Assembly (NCBI GenBank): GCA_015065685.1
Contig: SVPU01000003.1
Span: forward strand, 62,001 to 126,000
Direction: 5' to 3'
Source of the DNA: Oscillospiraceae bacterium
GTDB taxonomy: Bacteria; Bacillota; Clostridia; Oscillospirales; Acutalibacteraceae
DNA: 64,000 nucleotides
This document shows, in pieces, positions 7,701-15,184 of this stretch. The notes under the pieces are model-generated. The model did not search any database, was not told where the DNA came from, and worked only from the letters and a program-made list of their open reading frames with translations. Position numbers and translations under genes: made by a program. Every line of letters begins with the position of its first letter. Within the stretch, counting starts at the first letter, position 1.

Positions 7701-9425
7701 ATGAAAAAACTGATGATTGGTAATCAGGCGGTAGCAGCCGGTCTTCACGATGGCGGGTTAGGTGTGGTTTCGAGCTATCCCGGAACACCCTCTACCGAAA
7801 TTACTGAGTTTTTAGCTAAATATGATGATATACACAGTGAATGGGCGCCTAACGAAAAGGTTGCTTGCGAGGTTGCCTTTGGTGCAAGTCTTGCGGGGGC
7901 ACGCTCTGCTTGTGCAATGAAGCACGTGGGACTCAATGTTGCGGCAGACCCGTTATTCACCCTTTCATATACAGGTGTTAACGGCGGTATGGTTATTTGC
8001 GTTGCAGATGACCCCGCAATGCATTCCTCACAAAATGAGCAAGACTCTCGCCACTATGCGATTGCTTCAAAGATTCCTATGCTTGAGCCTGCTGACTCGC
8101 AAGAGGCTTATTCATTTGCGAAAGCAGCATTTGAGCTTTCCGAAAAATATGATACACCCGTGCTTCTTCGTATGTGCACAAGAATTGCACACAGTCAGTC
8201 AATAGTTGAAACCGAAGAGCCCGTTGGTGCTGTGGTTAAGGATTATGAAAAGAACCCACAGAAATACATAATGATGCCCGGTAACGCGATAAAGCGTCAT
8301 CCAATAGTTGAAGCTCGTACTGAGGCCTTGCGCGAATTGGCGGAAGACTGCGCTTATAACACTCTCGAAATGAATTCCGATGAGGTTGGCATTATCACAT
8401 CGGGTTGTTCATACCTTTATGTAAAAGAGGTTTTGGGAGATAGTGCGAGCATACTTAAAATCGGTATGCCTAATCCGTTACCTGTAAAGCTTATTAAAGA
8501 GTTTGCACAGAAGGTTAAAAAGCTTTATGTTATAGAGGAATTAGACCCCGTTATTGAAAATCACGTGAGAGCACTTGGAATTGATGTTGTTGGTAAAGAT
8601 GTATTCTCAATTTTAGGTGAGTTTTCTCAGGCAACCATTGCTAAGGCTTTCAAAATGGGAGAAAAGCAAACAATTTCAGCTGATTCGGTTATTCCCGCGC
8701 GTCCCCCTATGATGTGCGCAGGTTGTCCGCACAGAGGAATGTATTATGTTCTTGCTAAGAATAAGATTACTGTTCTTGGTGATATCGGTTGCTACACTTT
8801 AGGTGCAGTGCCGCCTCTTAATGCGCTCGATTCAACACTTTGTATGGGCGCTTCTGTTTCGGGACTTCACGGCTTTAATGCCGCAAGAGGAGCTGATACT
8901 GAAAAGAAGAGTGTTGCGGTTATAGGCGACTCAACCTTTATGCATTCGGGTATGACAGGCCTTGTTAATGTGGCTTATAATGCAACGAATTCCACAGTTA
9001 TCATTCTTGATAATTCAATCACAGGAATGACAGGTCATCAGCAGAATCCCACAACGGGATATAATATCAAGGGAGACCCCACCGCAAAGGTTGATTTGGA
9101 AGCCCTTTGCAAAGCGCTTGGAATTAACCGTGTTCGTGTGGTTGACCCTTATGATTTAAAGGCTTGTGAGGTTGCGGTTAAGGAAGAATTAGCTGCAGAG
9201 GAGCCCTCGGTTATAATTTCAAGAAGACCTTGCGTGCTACTAAAGAGTGTAAAGCCATTGCCACCGCTTAAGGTTGAAGCAGACAAGTGCAAATCTTGTA
9301 AGCGTTGTATGAGTATGGGTTGTCCCGCCATCAGCTTTAAAGATGGCAAGGCGAAAATTGACAGCACCCTTTGTGTTGGTTGCGGAGTTTGCAAACAGCT
9401 TTGTGCGTTTGATGCGATTGTTTAA
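7701..9425 (+). CDS. iorA: Indolepyruvate:ferredoxin oxidoreductase, alpha subunit
   Basis: This 574-residue subunit of the thiamine-pyrophosphate enzyme interconverts aryl-pyruvates and aryl-acetyl-CoA with ferredoxin as electron carrier. The N-terminal pyrimidine-binding domain begins MIGNQAVAAGLHDGGLGVVS and has SYPGTPSTEI. The TPP/Mg domain has GDIGCYTLG and GDSTFMHSGMTGLVNVAYN (GDS...N motif). The C-terminal ferredoxin-like domain has CKSCKRCMSMGCP and CVGCGVCKQLC, two 4Fe-4S ligand sets as in known IorA. The gene is 33 bases after the ligase and 12 before iorB. Beside CoA ligases it can run in either direction: aryl amino-acid fermentation or reductive carboxylation of aryl-acetates. 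Confidence 0.95.
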   Translation: MKKLMIGNQAVAAGLHDGGLGVVSSYPGTPSTEITEFLAKYDDIHSEWAPNEKVACEVAFGASLAGARSACAMKHVGLNVAADPLFTLSYTGVNGGMVICVADDPAMHSSQNEQDSRHYAIASKIPMLEPADSQEAYSFAKAAFELSEKYDTPVLLRMCTRIAHSQSIVETEEPVGAVVKDYEKNPQKYIMMPGNAIKRHPIVEARTEALRELAEDCAYNTLEMNSDEVGIITSGCSYLYVKEVLGDSASILKIGMPNPLPVKLIKEFAQKVKKLYVIEELDPVIENHVRALGIDVVGKDVFSILGEFSQATIAKAFKMGEKQTISADSVIPARPPMMCAGCPHRGMYYVLAKNKITVLGDIGCYTLGAVPPLNALDSTLCMGASVSGLHGFNAARGADTEKKSVAVIGDSTFMHSGMTGLVNVAYNATNSTVIILDNSITGMTGHQQNPTTGYNIKGDPTAKVDLEALCKALGINRVRVVDPYDLKACEVAVKEELAAEEPSVIISRRPCVLLKSVKPLPPLKVEADKCKSCKRCMSMGCPAISFKDGKAKIDSTLCVGCGVCKQLCAFDAIV

Positions 9426-9437
9426 GGAGGTAGCTTT

Positions 9438-10010
9438 ATGAAAACAACAAGTGTTATGATAGTTGGCGTTGGCGGACAGGGAAGCTTGCTTGCTTCAAAG
9501 CTACTTGGCAGACTGTTGGTTGACGAAGGATATGATGTTAAGGTGAGCGAGGTTCACGGTATGAGCCAGAGAGGTGGCTCGGTTGTAACCTATGTTCGTT
9601 TTGGTGAAAAGGTTTATTCGCCCATAGTTACAGATGGCGAAGCAGATATTATTATTTCTTTTGAAAAATTAGAGGCTGCGCGCTATGCGAAATTTCTTAA
9701 AAAAGGCGGCAGAATTGTTGTTAACACACAGCAAATTGACCCCATGCCTGTTATAATCGGTGCGGCAGAATATCCCGAAAATGTGCTCGGCGAACTAACC
9801 GCCAAAGGAATGGATATTGATGCGCTTGATGCACTTTCTCTTGCAGAACAAGCAGGCTCTTCAAAAGCGGTTAATATTGTGCTTATGGGCAAGGCATCCA
9901 AATATTTTGATATTTCGTATGACAGCTGGATAAAGGCAATTGAAAACACAGTTGCTCCCAAATTTGTTGAAATGAACAAAAAGGCTTTTGAATTGGGCTA
10001 CAATTCCTAA
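9438..10010 (+). CDS. iorB: Indolepyruvate:ferredoxin oxidoreductase, beta subunit
   Basis: The 190-residue gamma/POR-type subunit pairs with IorA. The N-terminus SVMIVGVGGQGSLLASKLLG is the family glycine-rich signature, followed by EVHGMSQRGGSVVTYVRFG, the conserved segment at the subunit interface. The length is normal (about 190-200). It starts at an ATG 12 bases after iorA, with AGGAGG upstream, so the two subunits should be made in equal amounts. The product is cytoplasmic. Confidence 0.95.
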   Translation: MKTTSVMIVGVGGQGSLLASKLLGRLLVDEGYDVKVSEVHGMSQRGGSVVTYVRFGEKVYSPIVTDGEADIIISFEKLEAARYAKFLKKGGRIVVNTQQIDPMPVIIGAAEYPENVLGELTAKGMDIDALDALSLAEQAGSSKAVNIVLMGKASKYFDISYDSWIKAIENTVAPKFVEMNKKAFELGYNS

Positions 10011-10039
10011 TTTTTAATATTAAAAAGAGGCGAAGAAAA

Positions 10040-11350
10040 ATGGAAAAACGCTATTTCCAAAAAGAAATTGAAACCATGCCGGTTGAAGAAATAAAGAAGC
10101 TTCAGTCGGAAAAGCTCGTGAAGCAGGTAAAGCATGTTTATGAAAATGTGCCATATTATCGCGATTTAATGGATAAGAAGGGGGTTAAGCCTGAGGATAT
10201 TAAGGGTATTGAAGATTTACATAAGCTGCCCTTCCTCACAAAAGCAGACCTCAGGGATGCTTATCCCTACGGCCTTCTTGCAAAACCGCTTAAGGATTGT
10301 GTTCGAATTCAGTCTACCTCCGGCACAACGGGCAAGCGTGTAGTTGCTTTTTACACACAGCACGATATTGATTTATGGGAGGACTGCTGTGCCCGCGCGA
10401 TTGTGGCTGTTGGCGGAACAAATGAAGATGTTTGTCAGGTGGCTTACGGCTATGGTTTGTTTACAGGTGGCCCCGGTCTTAACGGCGGCTCACACAAGGT
10501 TGGTTGCCTTACTATTCCAACCTCTTCTGGCTTTACTGAGAGACAGATTATGTTTATGAAGGACCTTGAAGCTACCATTCTTTGCTGCACACCTTCATAT
10601 GCTGCATATATCGGTGAAACCATAAAGGAAATGGGCATTAGCCCCGATGAGCTTCCTTTAAAGGCGGGTATTTTCGGTGCTGAGCCTTGGACTGAGGAAA
10701 TGCGCAGAGGTATTGAAAAATCACTCGGAATTAAGGCCTATGATATATACGGTCTTACAGAGACAAGCGGCCCCGGTGTTTCTTTTGAGTGTGAAGAGCA
10801 AACAGGTATGCATATCAATGAGGACCATTTCTTAGCAGAAATAATCGACCCCGAAACAGGCGAGGTTTTACCCGAGGGCAGCAAGGGTGAGCTTGTGTTC
10901 ACAGCGCTTGATAAAGAGGCGTTTCCGCTTCTTCGTTACCGCACCCGAGATATTTGTGTGCTCTCACGCAAGAAGTGCTCGTGCGGAAGAACATTTATTA
11001 AAATGAGCAAGCCCATGGGCAGAAGCGATGATATGATGATTATCCGCGGAGTTAACGTTTTCCCGAGCCAGATTGAAACTGTGCTTTTAAGTGAGGGCTA
11101 TCAGCCTAATTATCAGATAGTGCTTGACCGTGTTAACAATAACGATACCTTCGAGGTTAATGTTGAGATGAATCCTGAACAGTTCACCGATACAGTAAGC
11201 GGTGTTACTGCAATGGAAAAATCTCTTGCTGAGGCTATGAAAACAGTGCTTGGAATTAACCCCAAGGTTAATCTTGTGGCTCCTAAGAGCATTGTTAGAA
11301 GTGAAGGCAAAGCAGTTCGCATTATAGATAAACGCAAATTACACGATTAA
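10040..11350 (+). CDS. paaK: Phenylacetate-CoA ligase family enzyme
   Basis: A 436-residue AMP-forming ligase of the PaaK branch, which makes phenylacetyl-CoA or related aryl-acetyl-CoA from the free acid, ATP and CoA. Signs are VKHVYENVPYYRDLMDKKGV at the N-terminus, QSTSGTTGKRVVAFYT (P-loop), YGLTETSGPGVSFEC, RTRDICVLSRKKCSCGRT with its Cys pair, and MGRSDDMMIIRGVNVFPSQIE at the domain hinge. Placement directly after iorAB is a widespread arrangement in anaerobes and archaea. It supports a role in aryl-acid activation linked to IOR. It is preceded by AAAAGAGGCG and followed 16 bases later by the ACT gene. Confidence 0.92.
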   Translation: MEKRYFQKEIETMPVEEIKKLQSEKLVKQVKHVYENVPYYRDLMDKKGVKPEDIKGIEDLHKLPFLTKADLRDAYPYGLLAKPLKDCVRIQSTSGTTGKRVVAFYTQHDIDLWEDCCARAIVAVGGTNEDVCQVAYGYGLFTGGPGLNGGSHKVGCLTIPTSSGFTERQIMFMKDLEATILCCTPSYAAYIGETIKEMGISPDELPLKAGIFGAEPWTEEMRRGIEKSLGIKAYDIYGLTETSGPGVSFECEEQTGMHINEDHFLAEIIDPETGEVLPEGSKGELVFTALDKEAFPLLRYRTRDICVLSRKKCSCGRTFIKMSKPMGRSDDMMIIRGVNVFPSQIETVLLSEGYQPNYQIVLDRVNNNDTFEVNVEMNPEQFTDTVSGVTAMEKSLAEAMKTVLGINPKVNLVAPKSIVRSEGKAVRIIDKRKLHD

Positions 11351-11366
11351 TAAAGGAGAGGGTATT

Positions 11367-11798
11367 ATGTCATTAAAACAGCTTACTATCTTCGTGCCTA
11401 ATGAACAGGGTTCGTTGGTATCAATCACTGAAACTCTTGCAAAACACAATGTAAACCTAAGGGCACTTTCAATTGCCGACACAGAAGAGTTCGGCATTTT
11501 AAGACTTATTGTTAATGATACAAAAACAGCATATGAAACTCTCAAAGAGGAAGGCTATTTAATTAAGCTTACAGATGTTGTTGGTGTTAAAATAGGGGAT
11601 GAGCCCGGTAAGCTTTCAAAGGCTTTGGCTGTGCTCGATGAAAAAAATATAAATATGGAATATTTATATGCATTTATGTCAAGAACAGAAAAGCACGCAT
11701 ATGTGGTGCTTCGTGTGGCAGATAATGCTGCTGCCGAAAAGGCGCTTGAGGATGCTAGCTTCCATATGATAACCGATGCGGATGTTTGTAAACTTTAA
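11367..11798 (+). CDS. Tandem ACT-domain protein
   Basis: This 143-residue protein consists of two ACT folds. The first begins KQLTIFVPNEQGSLVSITET and the second begins DVVGVKIGDEPGKLSKALAV, each with the Gly-rich amino-acid binding turn. ACT pairs bind amino acids, often aromatic or branched ones, as sensors. Small ACT proteins commonly sit right after paaK in ior-paaK operons, and that context supports aromatic amino-acid or aryl-acid sensing. There is no DNA-binding or catalytic part. The ribosome site is AAAGGAGAGG. A hairpin follows at 11815. Confidence 0.88.
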   Translation: MSLKQLTIFVPNEQGSLVSITETLAKHNVNLRALSIADTEEFGILRLIVNDTKTAYETLKEEGYLIKLTDVVGVKIGDEPGKLSKALAVLDEKNINMEYLYAFMSRTEKHAYVVLRVADNAAAEKALEDASFHMITDADVCKL

Positions 11799-11814
11799 TT
11801 AAAACAATAAAAAA

Positions 11815-11837
11815 CGATGTTTCGGCATCGGTTTTTA
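11815..11837 (+). terminator. Possible terminator after the ACT gene
   Basis: CGATG and CATCG flank a TTTCGG loop, with A-rich sequence before and GGTTTTTATTT after, 17 bases past the stop. The stem is short, so read-through into the alcohol dehydrogenase gene is likely. Confidence 0.55.
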
Positions 11838-11872
11838 TTTACTTTTTACTATTTTGAATTTGGAGTTTGGGT

Positions 11873-13039
11873 ATGCTTGATTTTATCTATTACGCTCCCA
11901 CAAAGGTTTTTTTCGGCAAAGGAAAAGAAAATTCGGTGGGCGAGATTATAAGTTCATACGGCTTTAAAAAGATAATGCTTCAGTATGGAAAGGGAAGTAT
12001 TAAGGTTGGCGGTCTTTATGACAGAATAATGGCTTCTCTCAAAGCGGCTGATATTGAGGTTGTGGAGTTTGGCGGTGTTGAGCCAAATCCCAAACTCAAT
12101 TTCATAAGAGATGCCGTGAAAACCGCAAAGCAGGAAAAGGTAGAACTCATTTTGGCGGTTGGCGGCGGAAGTGTTATTGATGCTTCAAAACTCACCGCTA
12201 TCGGCGCTAAAAATGACTTCGATGTGTGGGACCTTCCGACAGGCAAAAACAAACCGATTGGCGCGTTGCCTGTGGGGTGCATACTCACTCTTGCGGCGGC
12301 GGGAAGTGAAATGAGCGCATCGGCGGTTATGACCAATACGGAAGAAAATCTCAAGTGTGGTTTCGGAAGTGATTATAACCGACCGCTTTTTACAATTTGC
12401 AATCCCGAACTCACCTATACTGTGAATAAGTATCATACCGCGTGCGGTATAACCGATATTTTAGCGCATACAATGGAACGTTATTTCTTCCCGTGCGACG
12501 ACACACCGCTTACAGACAGTGTTGCCGAAGCGGTTTTAAAATCGGTTATAGATGCGGGCAGAATTCTTATGAAAGACCCCGAAAATTACGAGGCAAGGGC
12601 CACTGCTATGTGGGGTTCTTCGCTGTCTCACAACGGGCTTACAGGATGTGGCCGCAGTAATGCTTTGGCGGTGCATCAACTTGAACACGCACTTTCGGGC
12701 GAGTTTGACCATATAGCGCACGGCGCAGGTCTTGCGGTGTTATTTCCAGCGTGGGCAAGGTTTGTTTATAAGGAAAATATACCCCGTTTTGCACAGTTTG
12801 CAAGAAAAGTTTGGGGAGTTAATGAGGCGGATGATGAGGCTGCCGCAGTGCTTGGAATTGAGGCAATGGAAAAATTTTTCACTGAACTTTCAATGCCTTT
12901 AAAACTTCGTGAGTTCGGTATTGAAAACTGCCCCGAACGGTTGGCAAATCTTGCAACCTTTAATAAAACAAGGGTTATAAACAGTTATGTTCTATTGAAT
13001 TTTGAGAATATAAAGAAGATTTTTGAAAGTTGTTATTAA
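11873..13039 (+). CDS. Iron-containing alcohol dehydrogenase (butanol dehydrogenase type)
   Basis: This 388-residue NAD(P)H-dependent enzyme reduces an aldehyde to the alcohol. The N-terminal Rossmann-like half has DFIYYAPTKVFFGKGKE and VGGGSVIDASKL (cofactor loop). The Fe-binding half has DILAHTMERYF and HQLEHALSGEFDHIAHGAG, whose His residues ligand the metal. It is closest in style to YqhD/BdhA butanol dehydrogenases. ATG 11873 was chosen because GGAG lies 7 bases upstream; a TTG at 11867 overlaps that ribosome site. It follows the ACT gene by 74 bases, partly separated by a weak hairpin. It could dispose of aldehydes or reducing equivalents from the ior branch, but that is inference. Confidence 0.9.
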   Translation: MLDFIYYAPTKVFFGKGKENSVGEIISSYGFKKIMLQYGKGSIKVGGLYDRIMASLKAADIEVVEFGGVEPNPKLNFIRDAVKTAKQEKVELILAVGGGSVIDASKLTAIGAKNDFDVWDLPTGKNKPIGALPVGCILTLAAAGSEMSASAVMTNTEENLKCGFGSDYNRPLFTICNPELTYTVNKYHTACGITDILAHTMERYFFPCDDTPLTDSVAEAVLKSVIDAGRILMKDPENYEARATAMWGSSLSHNGLTGCGRSNALAVHQLEHALSGEFDHIAHGAGLAVLFPAWARFVYKENIPRFAQFARKVWGVNEADDEAAAVLGIEAMEKFFTELSMPLKLREFGIENCPERLANLATFNKTRVINSYVLLNFENIKKIFESCY

Positions 13040-13044
13040 ATATT

Positions 13045-13083
13045 AAAAACCGATGTGAAAAATTTTTTTCACATCGGTTTTTA
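13045..13083. terminator. Bidirectional terminator between convergent genes
   Basis: AAAAACCGATGTGAAA pairs with TTTCACATCGGTTTTT, with A-rich and T-rich flanks on both sides. It lies between the stops of the Fe-ADH (+) and the metallophosphoesterase (-), so it can stop both transcripts. Confidence 0.9.
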
Positions 13084-13086
13084 AGT

Positions 13087-14151
13087 TTATTCAAGTGTCC
13101 ATTTGCCTGAAGAAATGCTTGGCATGTTACCATCTTTTGTGGTAGGAGGAACAATATCATAAGCCCAAGTGGTTTCTTGACCCTCAATTTCAAACTCACC
13201 GTTACCGTTCACAGTTACAATAGCGCTTAACGGGTCTTTAAAGAAATAGGTGTTCTGTCCCATTATTAAAGTGTTATAAGCCTTTTGGGATTTTTCTATC
13301 GGCTCACCGTAGCAGTTATATTCTGTATAAGGATATGTATGCTCATCGGTATAGTGCCCATCAGCTGTCGGCAACCAAACACCGTTATTAACTGTGTTAA
13401 CATCGAAGAAAAGAATGTTATCCTGAATGCCAATATGATTGCAGTGGTAATGTCCGTTAATAGCCATTATTACGGTTTTGGGGCGGATAGCATTAACCTC
13501 TTTGAATATTTCAATAACTTTATTTCGGTCGCAAGAAGGACCGTCCATATACCAGCCCGGTAATTGACAGAAGCCGTGATGACTTGCAACAATGCAGGGA
13601 ATACCTTTATTTGCAGCATCAATTAAAACATTTCTGAGCCATTCAAGCTGAACAGGGTTTAATGCGCCCCACGAGGTGTTACCGCTGCGACAGTCCCAGC
13701 TGCCAGGGCGGTTATGCTCCCATTCATTTGTTTCGGGACAGAAGGAATAAGCGGTTGAGGTACAAACTATTCTGATTCCATTTTTCTCAAAATAGTAATA
13801 GTCTACACTGCCATCGCCGATTTTACCGTCTTCTGTGCCCCAAATAACATTTCTGTCATTTGTGAGTCGAGGTGTTACATACTGCATAAAGCCGTCGCCC
13901 TCAAGCTCATGGTTGCCATATATACCGTAAACGGGGTAGTTATACTTATTTTGCAAAAACGCATTTGTGAATTCGGGGGAGTGAACATAGTAGTTGCAAA
14001 AGTCTCCCAAATGCATAACAAAATCAACATCGTTTTCTTTAGCGCGGTCGAATATTGCGTTTAAATCATCAACTGTTGTACAATACATATCCTTTCTGTA
14101 ATGTGCATCTGCAAATACGCAAAATTTAATTTTACCCAGAGTATCAGCCAT
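13087..14151 (-). CDS. Calcineurin-like metallophosphoesterase
   Basis: A 354-residue cytoplasmic protein (no signal peptide) with the ordered metal-binding motifs of the family: CVFADAHYRKD (DxH), VMHLGDFCNYY (GD), GIYGNHELEG (GNHE), CIVASHHGF (H) and AINGHYHCNHI (GHxH). The substrate may be a phosphodiester or phosphomonoester but cannot be deduced. The ATG follows AGGAGGG at 9 bases. It ends at the shared terminator with the ADH gene and begins 94 bases after the terminator hairpin of the upstream PHP gene, suggesting a single-gene unit. Confidence 0.88.
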   Translation of the reverse strand: MADTLGKIKFCVFADAHYRKDMYCTTVDDLNAIFDRAKENDVDFVMHLGDFCNYYVHSPEFTNAFLQNKYNYPVYGIYGNHELEGDGFMQYVTPRLTNDRNVIWGTEDGKIGDGSVDYYYFEKNGIRIVCTSTAYSFCPETNEWEHNRPGSWDCRSGNTSWGALNPVQLEWLRNVLIDAANKGIPCIVASHHGFCQLPGWYMDGPSCDRNKVIEIFKEVNAIRPKTVIMAINGHYHCNHIGIQDNILFFDVNTVNNGVWLPTADGHYTDEHTYPYTEYNCYGEPIEKSQKAYNTLIMGQNTYFFKDPLSAIVTVNGNGEFEIEGQETTWAYDIVPPTTKDGNMPSISSGKWTLE

Positions 14152-14244
14152 AAAAATACCCTCCTTTAATAATCTAAGTTCATATTATCATTTAAGGCAT
14201 AATATTTCAATAGTTTTTTCGGAAAAAATAAACAAAATAAAGAG

Positions 14245-14272
14245 AAAAGCACCGCAAAATAACGGTGCTTTT
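14245..14272 (-). terminator. Terminator after the PHP-family gene
   Basis: A 10-bp stem AAAAGCACCG/CGGTGCTTTT with an 8-base loop lies 17 bases past the PHP gene stop on the - strand, with T-rich sequence following. Confidence 0.85.
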
Positions 14273-14288
14273 AAACGGTGAAATAAAT

Positions 14289-15089
14289 TTATAAATAATC
14301 CTTAACAAACTCATTATTGTAAAGAATATATGTGTGTTGAAAACCGATATCCTTAAGCAAGGCGCGGGTTTCTTTAAAACGGAAATCTATAGTTTCTTTT
14401 GAGTGGCTATCGGATGAGATTGTAACCCTTCCGCCTTCCTTTTTTAAAATGTGAAGCAGGTTTTCATTGGGGTAAGGCAAAGTTCTATAGCCTCTTGAAA
14501 TAGCGCCAGTATTAACCTCGAAAATGCAGTCGGATTTCATTGCTTCTTTGAAATATTTTTCAGAAAGCGCGAGATAATCTTTGTTTGCTAAGAATAAGGA
14601 TTTATCCATTTCATCAAACTTTGTAATTAAATCAAAATGTCCGATAATATCAGGCTTTCTTTTCAAAATATAATCGCAAAATGCTGAATAATATGTATTA
14701 GTGAGCCTTAAAACATCGAAATCAAAAGCTTCTAAACATTTTTTAAAGCATTCGGGGTTGGAATCGACAGGGTAATATTTATCGCCAATGCGGAAATAAT
14801 GCGAAGAGCCGATTATATAATCGAATTTTTCGCGTTGGAGTGAATAAAAAGCATCTTCTTCAACGCCGATATAAATCTCGATTTTATCTTTATATTTTTC
14901 TCTTAAAACTTTAAGTTCGGCAATATAACCGTCGGTATCTTTCATACAATATGTAAAGTCAAAGGCAGTGTAACCGTGACCTGAAAAGCCAATTGAAACA
15001 AAACCTTTATTTATTGCTTCGAGAACAATTTCTTCGAGTGTGTTTTTACCGTCGCAATAGGTGGAATGGGTGTGAAGATTTGAAAGCAC
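14289..15089 (-). CDS. PHP-domain phosphatase (histidinol-phosphatase HisK-like)
   Basis: This 266-residue metal-dependent hydrolase has the PHP fold. It starts LSNLHTHSTYCDGKNTLEEI (HxH motif) and continues with SIGFSGHG, IYIGVEEDAF, DYIIGSSHYF, IIGHFDLITKFDE, FEVNTGAISRG and TISSDSHSKE. This motif series is that of HisJ/HisK-type histidinol-phosphatases of Firmicutes, last-but-one step of histidine synthesis. No other his gene is nearby, so a related sugar-phosphate substrate remains possible. The start is GTG with AGAGG upstream. It is flanked by terminators on both sides and so appears monocistronic. Confidence 0.85.
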   Translation of the reverse strand: MLSNLHTHSTYCDGKNTLEEIVLEAINKGFVSIGFSGHGYTAFDFTYCMKDTDGYIAELKVLREKYKDKIEIYIGVEEDAFYSLQREKFDYIIGSSHYFRIGDKYYPVDSNPECFKKCLEAFDFDVLRLTNTYYSAFCDYILKRKPDIIGHFDLITKFDEMDKSLFLANKDYLALSEKYFKEAMKSDCIFEVNTGAISRGYRTLPYPNENLLHILKKEGGRVTISSDSHSKETIDFRFKETRALLKDIGFQHTYILYNNEFVKDYL

Positions 15090-15150
15090 TTTAAAACCTC
15101 TTTTGAATTTATATGTTACATTATAGCATATAAAAAATATTATTCAATAG

Positions 15151-15181
15151 AAAAACGCTATCTTTTGCAAGATAGCGTTTT
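15151..15181 (-). terminator. Terminator after giant surface protein 1
   Basis: AAAACGCTATCTT and AAGATAGCGTTTT form a long stem around a 4-base loop just after the stop codon. The stem is followed by T-rich sequence on the - strand. Confidence 0.9.
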
Positions 15182-15184
15182 AAG

